From NCBI RefSeq assembly GCF_902635505.1, contig NC_045427.1, positions 503,700,665-503,764,664 of the forward strand: a stretch of DNA of 64,000 nt, read 5' to 3'. A program made the position numbers and the translations under genes. The notes beneath the pieces are model-generated. The model worked only from the letters and a program-made list of their open reading frames with translations. It was not told the DNA's origin and searched no databases. This DNA is from Sarcophilus harrisii (taxonomy: Eukaryota; Chordata; Mammalia; Dasyuromorphia; Dasyuridae). How positions within the stretch are numbered: the stretch's first letter is position 1; each line of letters opens with the position of its first letter. Shown here piece after piece: positions 11,051-22,079 of this stretch.

Positions 11051-11853
11051 CTGAGAAAATAATATATACTGGGTCTATTTTCTCATCTACATAAAATGAG
11101 AATATTAATCATGAGTTATTATTATGTGGGGAAAAAAAGGTTGAAGAAAATACTAACTATTGACCAGTTGAGTTTAAAGTATAGATAAGCCATCTAAGTA
11201 AGAACGGCATCAGGTAGCTGGGAAAAAGTTTAAAAAAAAAAGGGGGGGGGGGAACAAATTATTGATCCTTGGGGGAAAAGAAGAACTATCTAAAGAGTTT
11301 CAAATAAACTTAGATTTTTAAAAGAAATGTATAGGAAATGAAAATAAGAACAGATTGCAAAGGATAAATACAAAGAATAGTAGCAGAAATGTTAATGCTC
11401 CAAGAGCTGAGATTTCTAGGGAATGCTAAGGATAACAAAAAAGGATTGTTTTTTTTTTTTTTTTTAAAAAAAACCACACTGAAGTATATAAAATGAAGTC
11501 ACCAAAGTTAAAAAAACAATATATACAATGACTACAACAACGTAAATGGAAAGCCATATAACAAAATAATCAAAAGTAGATGTAGCAAAACTATAAGACC
11601 AAGCATTATCTTCAAAGAAATGGGAAGACCACAGGTGTTGCACATTGAGCCTTTTCTGAATTTTCCAATGCAGCGATTGATATTACTGATTTTATTCCTC
11701 TTTTTCTTTTGTATTTAAAAATACTATCTGTTATAGGGGATGGTTGTCTGGGAGAGGCAGAGGAAGAAATACTGGAGGGAAATGATGACCAAAAAAAAAG
11801 ACATTACTAAAAAGTTATTTTTTTAAAAAGTTGCATTAAGAAAAAAGGCAATT
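11051..11853. other. No gene; A-rich intron, homopolymers
   Basis: It has an A/G run at 11231-11252, a T run at 11448-11465 and generally A-rich sequence. No exon was recognised, and the repeat content could not be assigned beyond a possible L1-like 3' stretch at about 11480-11640. Confidence 0.4.
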
Positions 11854-12335
11854 CTGGAGAAACAAGAACTGATGTAAGGAGATCAATGTACACAGCAACA
11901 AAAAGATGATATGATGATCTATTCTGATGGACATGGCTCTTCTCAACAATGAGATTATTCAGGCCAATTCTAATAATCTTGTGATGAAGAGAGCCATCTC
12001 CACCCTGAGAGAGGACTGTGGGGACTGAGTGTGGATTACAACATAGTATTTTCAGTTCTTTTGTTGTTGTTTGCTCAAAGTTTATTTTCTTTCCCATTTT
12101 TTATCTTATTTTTCTTGTGCAGCAAGATCATTGTATAAATATGTATGCCTATATTGGATTTACATATATTTTTACCATGTTTAACATATATTGGATTACT
12201 TGCCATCTAGGGAGGGAGTGGGGAGAAGGGAGGAAAAATTGGAACACAAAAATTGGAATTGCAAGGAAAAAACTGAGTTGAAAAATTATCCCTGCATATG
12301 TTTTAAAAATAAAAAGCTTCAATTAAAAAAAAAAA
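11854..12335 (+). mobile_element. L1 3' end with 16-bp target duplication
   Basis: A 5'-truncated L1 of an older subfamily: 'gatctattctgatggacatgg', 'cttgtgatgaagagagccatc', 'ggattacttgccatctaggg', and poly(A). It is bounded by the perfect direct repeat AAGAAAAAAGGCAATT at 11838-11853 and 12336-12351. Only noncoding 3' sequence is present. Confidence 0.92.
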
Positions 12336-12894
12336 AAGAAAAAAGGCAATTTTAAGAGCTGGAACCACATTGTTCACAGAGGATGGAATGATAAAAAAAT
12401 AATAACAGAGAAGGTAGAGCTACTTGGCTCTGACTTACTTTGCTTTTTATTTTCTCTACCAAGGAGAATGACCTTTGGACTAAAAAAAAAAAAAAAAAAA
12501 AAGGAACAAAAATAGCCAATAAGTAGTCAATATCCAAGACGAGAAGATACTAAAAGATTATCCAGCTCCCCTTGATAAGTTTATGTCAGATGAACTATAG
12601 CCAATACTAAAAAGGGATTGTTGAAAATCCTGCAGAATGATCGTGAAAGACTGGAAAAAAGAAGTGTTAAAAGACTAGAAAAGATAAATTGTCCCAAAGT
12701 CAAAAAAGTAAAAATGGAATTTAAAACTATTGGCTAGTAAGCTTGATTTTGACTCTGGACAAAATCCTAAAACGTTGATAAAAAAAACATGGTTATCAAA
12801 AACTAGAAAGTGAAGTGGTGAACAAAAAAAGCCAATATGGTTTCAACGAAAACAGATTCTACAAAACCGTGTTCAATTGGTCTTCTCATTTAAA

Positions 12895-13536
12895 AAGCAG
12901 ATATAACCTTGCAGACAAAGATTCATATAGTCAAAATTACTGTTTTTCCAGTAGCAATGTATAGTTGTGACAATTGGATTATAAGGAAAATTCAGTGCCA
13001 CAACAGAAACAATACTTTTGAATTGTGACTCTGCAGAAAACTTTTTTAAAATAGCTTTTTATTTTTCAAAATACAAGGAAAATACTTTTCAACATACAAA
13101 AACCCTATGTGCCACATTTTTCTCCCTTCCTCCCCGAGATAACAAGTAATCCAATATAGGTTACAGATGTGCAATTCTTCTAAACATATTCTGGAGAAAA
13201 TTTCTGAGAGTATCTTGGACAGCAAAAAGATCAAATCAGTCAATACTTAAAGAAATTAATCCAGGTTATTCACTAGAAAGTCAAACGCTGAAGCTAAAGC
13301 TTAAATATTCTGGCCACATAATGAAAAGATGGGAAACATAGGAAAAAAACTCTGATGTTGGGAAAGACTAAACCCAAAAGCAAAAAGGGATGGAAGAGGA
13401 CATGATGAATAGATAATGTCACGAAACAATAAGCATGAAGCTGAACAGATTTCAAGATATAGTGAATGATAGAAGGTCCTGGTGTGCTATGGTCTATGGG
13501 GTCACAAAGAGTCAGACATGACTGAACAACAACAAA
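12895..13536 (+). mobile_element. RTE (Bov-B clade) 3' part, split by an antisense L1 tail
   Basis: Two phases of an RTE ORF2 end are seen. The left part reads like 'NLADKDSYSQNYCFSSSN', equivalent to the Bov-B sequence before its YGCESW motif. The right part (13213-13536) matches 'gacagcaaaaagatcaaatcagtcaat', 'aaatattctggccacataatga' and the end 'gtcacaaagagtcagacatgactgaacaac', the standard Bov-B/RTE terminus. RTE of this clade is known in marsupials. It sits inside the L3 remnant. Confidence 0.85.
13028..13205 (-). mobile_element. L1 3' tail, antisense, inside RTE
   Basis: Read on the minus strand this is the L1 end: 'tatattggattacttgttatctcggggagg', 'aaaaataaaaagctatttt' and a short A tail. 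It splits the RTE remnant between 'tctgcag' and 'gtatcttggacag'. The possible duplicated target (AGAAAAcTT/AGAAAAtTT) has one mismatch. Confidence 0.8.
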
Positions 13537-14699
13537 AAGGGATAATTCCCTGCTCAGGGGAGTAGGGAGGTGCTAAGACAAAAGGTAAAAAAAAAATTAA
13601 AAAAAAAAAATTATTCCTAAAAAATGAGATCATGTCATGTTAATTTCCTTACCTTTTTGGACAAGATTAGAGTAGCAGAACACCTTTTTTGACGAGATTA
13701 ATTACAGTAATAGAACAAGGGAATACTAAAAGATAAGCTTTGCCAAAATTTTGACATGTTATTCTTGTGGCTAAGTTAATATAATTAAGCAGTTCCAGAA
13801 GCGTTTGAATGGTCTAACCCAAAACATTCACTAAATAGTTCAATGTCAACTTGGAAGGAGGTCTAGTACATTGACTATGAGAATTTATGCTTGGCCCTGT
13901 GTTATTTAATATTTTTACCAATAACTTGGATAAAACTACTAATGACATGTTTGTCAAATTCGCCGAAGTCCAAAAGCTGTTACAGCTTACACAATGGAAG
14001 ACAATAAAAATCCAAAAGAATGCTAGTAATATTAAGAGGCTAGAACACTGAATAGAAAAGAATAGGACAAAATTTCATAGAAATAAATGTATCAGCTTTA
14101 CATGTATAAGATATGAAAGGTATGGCTATTTAGCAGCACTTTCTAGAAAATATCTAGAAGCTTTATTGAATTGCAAGCTTAAAATTAGCAAAGTAATAAT
14201 GTCCAGGGAATAGGAAAATAATAATCCCACTGTGCCCCTGCCTATGTTTGTGTTCACTTCTAGGCCCCATATTTTAGAAGAGACATTAACCAGATAGAAG
14301 ACATTCAAAGGAAGATATTCAAGAGAGCCAATTATAATGTCATGAAGATGAATTGATCAAAGAACTAAAGATGATTAGCCTCAAAAAAAAAAAAAAACTT
14401 TGAGGGGAAAGGGCTTTCTCTTGGAATAAAAATTAGAATTGATTTGCTTCACCCCAAAAGAAAAAATCAGAAGAATTTGCTAAGAGACAGGTGTAAGGAC
14501 AAGCTTTCTAATCATTGGAGCTATCCCTAGATGGCCTCAGGAAGTAGCATCACTCTCACTATAGATCCTCAAGCAGAGATCTAGATAACCTTGATAATCT
14601 AGATAGAGCTGAATATGCTATAAAGGGAGAGTTGGCACATGATTTTTTTTATTTGCATTTGATTCTGTACTCTAAGGCATCCACTGAAGCTGAGATACA

Positions 14700-15600
14700 A
14701 CAAAGTGCAGATCAATGTTCTATTGCTTTTGCTAACTCAGGCCTAAAACTAACATGAGGTTCTCTACCAGAAAACAGGTTCTCCACAGCCAGCATCACAT
14801 CAACCACAGGTAAAGTCATCAATTACAGCAAAGTTCATTTACCTTGGCATATACTTTCCAAGGACATAAAGATGATGAGGTTGATATAAACATTACCAAA
14901 GACACCAAAGTGTCTGAGGGGGTCAGAAGGAAAGGGCAGGAGAAAAGCGGTATTAGGCTGAATGTCTACAGAACCATTGTGCTGACCCCACTGCTATATG
15001 CCTGTGAAACCTGGATGGTATATCCGTACCATGACAGGAAACTGAATTGTTTTAGGAATATTCTGAAGATGATCTGGTGAGATACGGTACCAGATACCGA
15101 GGACCTCAGTATCTTGGCCAAGCATTCAAAATCTACTACAGAGAGCACAACACCAATAGGCTAGACGTATTGTTCAAATGCCAAATGTTCATGTATCTAA
15201 AAAACATGGAGAACCCAGACAAGGCAAGTGCTCATATAGAAGCCAGAAGAGTCAGTATAAGGACATTCTCAAGATTTCTGAAGAACTTCAGAATCAATTA
15301 TGTAACATAGGAGACACTGGCAAAAGACAGCCCATTGTGGATTGCCTGCATCAAAAGAAGGCATTGGGCTCTAGAGCAAAGCAGAATTATAGTAGCTAAA
15401 AAAACAGTGAGATGTACTAATTTAGAGATATTTCCATTCTAGGTGTTCATGAGGACTATATGTGCTTGAAATGTGGTAGAGTATTCCAAGTTCACATTGA
15501 TCCAACTCAGTTGGAGACCCTATACCTTGACTCCAACATAGTGATGTCATTTTGGTCTTCTGAGAACAAAGGGCAACAATCAATGATGTGACAAAGGATT
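14700..15600 (+). repeat. Non-LTR retrotransposon ORF2 C-terminal remnant and tail
   Basis: Open stretches at 14844-15080 and 15077-15310 encode pieces with the LTPLLYACETW motif, a hallmark of the RT C-terminal region in RTE/CR1-like LINEs. They are followed by a KMIW...RYR stretch out of frame. The 3' tail 'atagtgatgtcattttggtcttctgagaacaaagggcaacaa' is shared with the element ending at 44510. It is broken by frameshifts. The clade is uncertain (RTE/CR1/L2-like). Confidence 0.65.
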
Positions 15601-15639
15601 CTTGTTCAGATATGTGTTAGATTAGACAGCTTCTGGGAT

Positions 15640-16840
15640 ATTATGATTCTGTGCTAAAGATTTGGAAGTCATTTGAATAAAGAGTATAAGTGAAGTCAAA
15701 AGAGTTTAATTAAGATCACCAAAGTAGTAGAGAAAAAAAAAATCAGAAGAGCATGGAAGTCAGTATTGGAAGGTACCTGAGTGACATGAATAAGCAAATG
15801 AACCAGCAAGAGATAAGAAAAGGAAAAGTCAAACAAGTAAGAACCAAGAATCAAGTCATAAAAGCCAAAGGGGACAGAAAGGAAGAAATCTTTAGAAGGA
15901 AAGAATAGTCAAGAGTGTCAAATGTCAAAGAAAGAACAAGGAGAATAAGGAACAAGAACAGATAACCTCACAAGAGTAGTTCCACCCCTATCTACTTTTA
16001 TCCATGCTGAAATTTCAACATATTTTCAATATACCCCTTATTCTATCAACTACTTATTCTCCTTCCATCTAAGCAGAGCTCTTTCAAATGAAAGCTTCCT
16101 AATATAGACTCCATTGACACAATCACCATTTATTAAGCACTTTTGTATCAGGAAACATGCTACAGACCACAAAAACAGTATCTCTGATTTCAAAGCACCT
16201 ATATATTTATTTAATCAGGTAACAACATTCACACATCTAAATAAATGCAAAATAAGTGAACTGTAATAGAGACTGGGTAGACATTAGCAACTCCTATTAT
16301 GAAATATATATATCCTGAAAATTCAACTTGAGCTGAGCTTTGAAGGAAGATGGGGATTTTATGAAGCTTAAATAAAGAGGGAGTAAATTCCAGGTTTGGG
16401 AAATAGGAAGCAAAGAAATGGAAAGTGGAACATCTTATTTGAAGAACAAGATCGTCAGGTGAACTAGACCAGGGAGCTCATGAAAGGGAGAAACTAGAAA
16501 GGTTCAGTTGAAACTGAAATTCCAGGGACACCTCTATATAATGAATAGTCAGAAAAAGACTCCTGCCACAATTTTACATCTCCAATTCTCTATCCCAGTA
16601 AAATTTAAGTTTCAGTAAAAAGAAAGTCTCAGTCCTTTCCCTGAAAGTTGAGACTATTAAAAGCTCAAGTATTTGCCTTCCCAAATGTTTAGTTGCTACT
16701 TAATATATGCTCACTGAATAAAAGAAAAAGCTAGGATGGGACCAAACTGTTTAGGGCTTTAAATGTCAAAATAAATTAATAATATTTTATTCCACAGTAG
16801 GCAATCAGGAGGTCCTGGAGCTTTTTAAGCAGAGGTTTCT
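15640..16840 (+). repeat. Ancient interspersed repeat fragments
   Basis: The segments 15770-16000 ('tcaagagtgtcaaatgtcaaag'), 16100-16500 ('tttattaagcacttttgtatcagg', 'tgagctgagctttgaaggaag') and 16730-16840 ('gggctttaaatgtcaaaataa', 'ggtcctggagctttttaagcag') match the same noncoding family seen at 7.1, 10.1 and 31 kb. Their orders and gaps suggest two or more copies. Confidence 0.5.
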
Positions 16841-17499
16841 GTTGTTTGTCCTTCATTCTAGAACAGGACTATGAAATCAGATGCCATGAATTGGATTTAA
16901 GTGAGAGAAGGCTGCGCAAGGTCACCTGCCTCATTTCCCCTCCAGAGCCATCTGGGTACCGTGGCCAGACACAGGTCAGAGGGACTGGAGACAGCTCTGG
17001 ATATAGTGGGAGACTTTGGTCTTTTGAGCTAAGATCTTTAACATGTCAGACTGACAGAAACCACACCTGTTATCCCTCCATTTATCCATTTATTTAAATT
17101 ATTTAGTTTTTTTTTAACTAGATGAAAGAGACGATTCTTTAAGCCTTGGCCAAATCCATGCTTTAGGAACGCGAACAAGGAAGCTATTTGGAGGACTGAG
17201 TGGAGAAGGAAGAGAGAAGACACAAGAGGACCAACTAGGAAGCTCCTTCAGTAGTCCCAGTGAGAAGTACTGAGGTCCTGGACTGAAGAACAAACAGGAC
17301 ATTGTAATACTTTCCTACGCATGCCCTTAAAGCTCAAATATTCTCTACATGTGTCCCTTCTCTCTCTCCCACCAATCTCCCGGCTCTTCTCCCACAATCA
17401 CAAATCTGCCGTCTCCATCCGTCCCCTGTCTTTCTCCCAATCTCGAAGTCTTCTATCCATCTTCCCCACATTTAAATAGTGCACCTAACTTCTAACAGC

Positions 17500-17618
17500 G
17501 TCCGTCCCGACTGCTTCCTTCTCTGGCCCTGGCGAGAGCGCCCTCACCCATCTCCGCTATGTAGCCCCCCCCGTCCGTCCCGACTGCTTCCTTCTCTGGC
17601 CCTGGCGAGAGCGCCCTC
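17500..17618. repeat. 46-bp direct duplication, 73-bp period, in LEO1 island
   Basis: The block starting GTCCGTCCCGACTGCTTCC and ending GAGAGCGCCCTC occurs twice without visible differences, at 17500-17545 and 17573-17618. A run of C follows the second copy (about 17616-17632). It lies in LEO1 intron 1 just inside the CpG island. The identity suggests a recent local duplication or an assembly artefact at a C-rich stall. Confidence 0.9.
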
Positions 17619-17922
17619 CCCCCCCCCCCCCCAGCATCCTCCCCTCTCCCCACCGTGAGGAGATGATCAGGGCCGCCAGGGGGTGGGGGAGGGCCCGGCC
17701 GGATCAAGCAGCTTTCCCCTCGGGCCTCCTCGGCTCGGGCCGCGCGCCCGCCGCCGGCGATCGCGGAGGGCTCTGGCCGCAGGCTCCGGAGGAGGCGTAT
17801 TAGAGGAAGAACAGGCCCCGACAGCCGAGGGGCTCCCCCCTTTCCCACACCGTGCCGGCGCGCAAGCCCTCCCGGCCTATCCCCACCTTCCTCAGATATC
17901 TAAGCAGCAGTCCCAGCCCGAC

Positions 17923-17980
17923 CTTTGCGGTCGATGTCGCTTTCCACGTCGCTCCCGAACAGATCCTCCATGTCGGCCAT
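17923..17980 (-). CDS. LEO1: LEO1 exon 1, coding part with start codon
   Basis: On the minus strand an ATG at 17980-17978 opens the 19-residue peptide MADMEDLFGSDVESDIDRK. Human LEO1 starts MADMEDLFGSDADSEAERK, so the first 11 residues are identical and the rest are mostly conservative changes. The exon ends with a single G at 17923 before a GT donor (AAAG|GTCGGG), and joining it to 193 gives Asp-Ser-Asp-Ser as in human. The exon sits in a CpG island, as expected for a housekeeping transcription elongation factor. The next ATG (17971) is in frame, but the first matches the family start. The 5' UTR continues to higher coordinates and its end cannot be read from sequence. The frame open on the plus strand here is a shadow. 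Confidence 0.96.
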
Positions 17981-18210
17981 CCTGAAGCCCCAGCAGCCGG
18001 TGCCTAGCTTTCTTTACGGCAAGAAACCGGCGCGCCTCACGACACCGTCGCAAAAAAACATAGCTAAGCAAATAAAGAGAGCGTGTCTTCTCCCTCCCCC
18101 TGGATCCGCCTTCCGCGCCAGCCCCGCCCCAAGTCTCCAAGAATGGGAGAGTCATAAGTGGGAGGGACTGGCGTGGGTGGGAGGGGCTTCTGGGTGGGAG
18201 GGGCTACGCT

Positions 18211-18775
18211 GAATGGACTGCCCTAGTTGGCTAGAGTTGGGGGAATAAACGAGGTCACTGTGATGCAGTGCCAAGTTGAAAATCCTTTGTTTCTACTTTT
18301 ATTGAGTTTTGTTTCCGTCTTAGAAAAAACCTGGTATTGCTGCGATGTGCTAATACGTTTCTGACTTAGGACATTAATGACGAATGACTCTTTTTATAAA
18401 AATTAATTTAAAAGCCATTATTTAAAACTTTTAGCGCATTTGTTCAGGGAGCAATTAAGGTCAAGGATGGGCGAGGTCTCCTGCCAGCCAGGCTTGCCAG
18501 ATTTCAGATGTGGGGCAAATTACAGAGTGGGAAAGGAGGAGTCTTGGACTGACTGTTCAAATAAATACAAAATGACTCTTTTTCCTAACGGTTCTTGCTC
18601 AAGTGAGTTGATGAAACTGTCCAACAAGTTCTGTCCTGTCCCGTGGCCATCGACACTCATCCCTAACGAAAACCAGATGGCTTCCTGTGCTTATAAGGAT
18701 TTGGTTAAGAGAAGTTAAAATTGATTATCCCAGGCCTGAGAGAAAATGCATATTTTATGGTGTTCCAGAAAGATT
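18211..18775. other. Upstream of LEO1; no gene or repeat seen
   Basis: No recognised repeat and no convincing frame. This low-repeat stretch next to the CpG island could hold proximal regulatory DNA. Confidence 0.4.
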
Positions 18776-18779
18776 TTCG

Positions 18780-19145
18780 TATGTAACATGAGCATTTCAT
18801 GGGTTCAGACATTGGAGCCATTGTTTTCCAACTCTGTCTACAGAGAGGGAAATTTAGCCCCCAAGAGATTAAATGACTAGCCCTAAATCCCACTACACAC
18901 CCACAAATCAGCCGGTTATCAAGCATTTATTAAAATAGTACCTACTCTGAACTAGACACGGCCAAACACAGGTAAACAAAGACAGGCAACAAACATAACA
19001 AGAGCCAGGTCCTCTGGATCCAAAAATCCAGATTCTGACAAAATCACTTGCCCTCTCCGGGATTCAGTCCCTTATAAAGAAACATTTCTAAAAAAACAGG
19101 ATATCTAACATCCTGTCTGTTCCAAGAATCTTGAGGGTCTATGAT
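18780..19145. repeat. MIR/CORE-SINE fragments
   Basis: 18800-18920 resembles an antisense MIR ('gagattaaatgactagccctaaatcccac'). 18921-19140 has the SINE head 'aagcatttattaaaatagtacctac' and a degenerate 'tataaagaaacat...ctatgatctg' tail. Both are diverged. Confidence 0.5.
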
Positions 19146-19616
19146 CTGTTCAGCAGCAAAAGGAAAAATCTTAGACTGAGGAAACAAAAGAAATTTAAAA
19201 TGAAGATATTAAGATCCACTGCTAATTGTAGACTAGTCAGAGATATGGATAAACTATTTCTAAACTATAATACAATCAATGGGAAAACTATTAGCTTTTG
19301 ATTTTATGCACTTTACAAAGCAAGCAGGAGACATGCAGGTTTGTACAGATGTATACAAGTGAAATGGACCTTATGGTTCAGTGAAAAGATGGCTGGATTT
19401 TGGATTGGAATCCTGAGCCTCTGAATCCAAATGAAGAGGCATAGAGAAAGCTCCTATCTTTTTTTTTTTAAGCTCATATCTTAAAGGAAGGTCTTAATAA
19501 ATCATTTTATAATGTGAAATATAATACTCTAAATGTGTACATTATAATATGTAATTTGTCACAGCATCTTTTGGGGAAATTTCCAAAAAAGCAAATAAGT
19601 ATATATATATATACTT

Positions 19617-20466
19617 CAACACCCAATATTATTGTGCTAATAAGTTTCAACTGAAAATTCCCAATGAGTAAGTTCATCCTTCCCTATATTCTGACTAGAA
19701 AGCATAATGGTTGACCCTCTATTACAATTTTTAATTTTCACTTTTTTCTGTATCTTTTTGGATATTATTGGATAGATGATATGCTAGTAAAATGTAAATG
19801 TATTTATTTTCAACTCCTCCTTCACTCTTACTTCTTATCCAATCCCTTAATCCACCAAGTCACCTTATTGCTATATTCTCAATACATCTGCTATATCCTC
19901 AACACCCAATATTATTGTGCTAATAAATTTCAACTGAAAATTGGCCAATGAGTAAGTTCATCCTTCCCTATATTCTGACTAGAAAGCATAATGGTTGACC
20001 CTCTATTACAATTTTTAATTTTCACTTTTTTCTGTATCTTTTTGGATACTATTGGATAGATGATATGCTAGTAAAATGTAAATGTATTTATTTTCAACTC
20101 CTCCTTCACTCTTACTTCTTATCCAATCCCTTAATCCACCAAGTCACCTTACTGCTATATTCTCAATACATCTGCTATATCCTCAACACCCAATATTATT
20201 GTGCTAATAAATTTCAACTGAAAATTGGCCAATGAGTAAGTTCATCCTTCCCTATATTCTGACTAGAAAGCATAATGGTTGACCCTCTATCACAATTTTT
20301 AAATTTCACTTTTTTCTGTATCTTTTTGGATATTATTGGATAGATAATATGCCAGTAAAATGTAAATGTATTTATTTTCAATTCCTCTTTCACTCTCACT
20401 CTTTATCCAATCCCTTAATCCACCAAGTCACCTTATTGCTATATTCTCAATACATCTCGTATATCC
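19617..20466. repeat. 283-bp unit in three tandem copies
   Basis: The unit starting CAACACCCAATATTATTGTG begins at 19617, 19900 and 20184 (periods 283 and 284). The copies differ by only a few bases. The last part of each unit ('cttaatccaccaagtcacctta...ctcaatacatct') looks like part of an L2, whose continuation follows only the third copy. The triplication therefore duplicated a piece of unique DNA plus the L2 edge. No open frame of interest is present. Confidence 0.95.
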
Positions 20467-20685
20467 TCTGTTCTCTCTATTCAAAACAGCCACTACCTTA
20501 GTAACTCTCATACTCTCACCCTTAGACTATGTATCAAATTAGATTTCTAATTTGTATACTGCCTCATTTGAGCTTCTTGAGATCAAGAACAACAGTTTTA
20601 CCTTTCTTTGTAACCCTAGTATTTAGCACAACTTATATCATTTATTACTTGATTTATCCTTGTTGAATGTCTAAAATAAAAATTT
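20400..20685 (+). repeat. L2, 3' part
   Basis: It has the L2 phrases 'aaaacagccactaccttagtaactctcat' and the tail 'gagcttcttgagatcaagaacaacagttttacctttctttgtaaccctagtatttagcacaac'. Diverged. Confidence 0.65.
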
Positions 20686-20689
20686 ACCA

Positions 20690-21095
20690 TTTAAAACTCC
20701 TATGGAATTTTTTTTCATCCACTAAATAAGACTTTGGAGACAAGACTAGAAGCAAACACATAAACCCTGTGCTTTTAGGATTCCTGTATGTATGAAGTGT
20801 TAAGAAATGTGTAAGAAATGAAGAATTATTTAGATTTTTAAAAAACTTATTAGTAGGTAAATTATAATTTTTAAAATATTTTAAAATTTTAATATTATTT
20901 AAAATTATAATATTAAAAGATGCAGCATTATAAAAATACCTTGAAAATGTCTATTTACCTATGTAACTGTGGCCATGTCATTTAATATTTCTGATCTTCT
21001 TTTTCAAGGGGATTTTATATTTAGAGCTAAAATTAGACCCTTTTTAAAACAGAGCTTTTTTTTTAATCTAATACAATTCCATCATCAATAGGCTC
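20690..21095. other. No gene; AT-rich
   Basis: No repeat or exon recognised. An AT-rich patch with A/T palindromes lies at 20830-20925. Confidence 0.4.
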
Positions 21096-21335
21096 CTTTC
21101 AACCTCAGTTTGGCATCTGCAAAATTTTATAGGATATACGAGGCACTTTACTAACATCTCATTTAATCCTTACACTACTCAGAGAAATAGATGCTATTTC
21201 TCTGAAATAGTGCCTATAGATGAGAAAATAGAGGGTGAAAGGTCAAATAACTTGTTTATGAGGCAAGATTGAACTGAAGTTTCCTGACTCCAGGTCCAGA
21301 ACTCTATCCACTGTAACTAGCTTCCTGAAATTGGA
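21096..21335. repeat. MIR
   Basis: It shows the MIR layout: 'catctcatttaatccttacac', 'gaggcaagattgaac', then 'ctgactccaggtccagaactctatccactgtaactagc'. Confidence 0.7.
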
Positions 21336-21539
21336 GATAATGTTTTACATGGTTCATATATATAATTGACATCATATTACTTATCTTCTCAAATGGTGGG
21401 GGAAAGGTTAAAGGGAGGGGAAGAATTTGAAATTCAAAACATTTTACAATGAACATTCCAAACAAAATGTGAAAACAACTTTTTAGGAAATGGAGATAAA
21501 AGTACTTATCTCACAGAGTTGTTGTGAGGATCAAGTGAG

Positions 21540-22075
21540 AGTAAATATATGTATATAAATATATAAATATTCTATTTATATATAATTATAAATATAAAAG
21601 TTATTTATACATATAATATCTATAATAACATATACACATATACATAACTGGGCATTGTATAGGTATGTAAAATAATGGCCATGACTTTTTATATGTGTAA
21701 ACAAATACATGTGTATATTTGGTTGAATGCATGATAGTGAACAGGAATGGTCTTATATGTGAATGCATTTGGGCATGTGGTTTTTATTTGTTTTGTATGT
21801 TTATGTGTCTAAATATAACCATATGTAATTGGGCATGTGTATAAATAACTATGGAATATGTTTATATACATATATTTATATGTATATATACATGTGCTTG
21901 GGCTTAATATATAAACAAGTATAAATTTACTTTACATGTTATATATGTATAAACATACATATATTTTTGGGACATATTGTATAGTTACATATGTATATGG
22001 AATAATAAACATAAATTTTGATTTATATGCACATGTTTGTATAAAAATACATACATCTGTACTTGGGCATATACT
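21540..22075. repeat. AT-rich degenerate minisatellite with TGGGCAT punctuation
   Basis: TATA/CATA/TGTA stretches are punctuated by TGGGCAT or close variants at about 21649, 21770, 21830, 21899, 21968 and 22064. The spacing is near 60-70 bp or a multiple. It looks like an old minisatellite with unit about 64 bp. The short frames in it are meaningless. Confidence 0.55.
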
Positions 22076-22079
22076 GTGT

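Larger units (their letters stand above)
12580..14640 (+). repeat. L3/CR1-like LINE remnant, split by RTE
   Basis: A diverged L3 (CR1 clade) with its reverse transcriptase region: 'tggtttcaacgaaaacag' and, after the RTE insert, 'tcaatgtcaacttggaaggaggtct', 'cttggccctgtgttatttaatatttttaccaataacttgg' (the GPVLFNIFxNNLD motif) and 'gtcaaattcgccgaag' (the FADD block). It continues to the CR1 C-terminal part ('ggccccatattttagaagagacatt'). It has many stops and is clearly ancient. Coordinates are approximate. Confidence 0.75.
194..17922 (-). other. LEO1: LEO1 intron 1
   Basis: The intron is bounded by the exon 1 donor (GT at 17922-17921 on the minus strand) and the exon 2 acceptor (AG at 195-194). 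No other exon was recognised inside it. Its length is largely due to retroelements: a four-layer L1/LTR nest at 1.8-7 kb, ancient repeats at 7.1-8.5, 10.1-11.0 and 15.6-16.8 kb, an L1 ORF2 remnant at 8.8-9.5 kb, an L3/RTE/L1 nest at 12.6-14.6 kb and a further non-LTR remnant at 14.7-15.6 kb. The complete L1 inserts lie mostly antisense to LEO1. Confidence 0.93.
17480..18210 (-). promoter_or_regulatory. LEO1: LEO1 CpG-island promoter
   Basis: The region is much richer in G+C and CpG than its flanks and surrounds LEO1 exon 1. Upstream of the start on the minus strand are a GC box (CCCCGCCCC read on the plus strand at 18122-18130), an E2F-like TTCCGCGCC at 18111-18119, and several GGGAGGGGC/GGGTGGGAGG repeats at 18176-18206. 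No TATA box is obvious, as is typical of CpG-island promoters. The exact start site is not visible. Everything upstream is divergent from the next gene by over 33 kb, so this is not a tight bidirectional promoter. Confidence 0.75.

Noticed and set aside
14844-15310. Two frames with a LLYACETW motif as a possible host gene
   Set aside because: The motif is that of LINE reverse transcriptases, and the frames are shifted relative to each other and followed by a LINE tail.
17925-18212. 95-codon plus-strand frame over LEO1 exon 1
   Set aside because: It is the shadow of the conserved LEO1 exon in a CpG-rich stretch; no splice signals or known homologue.
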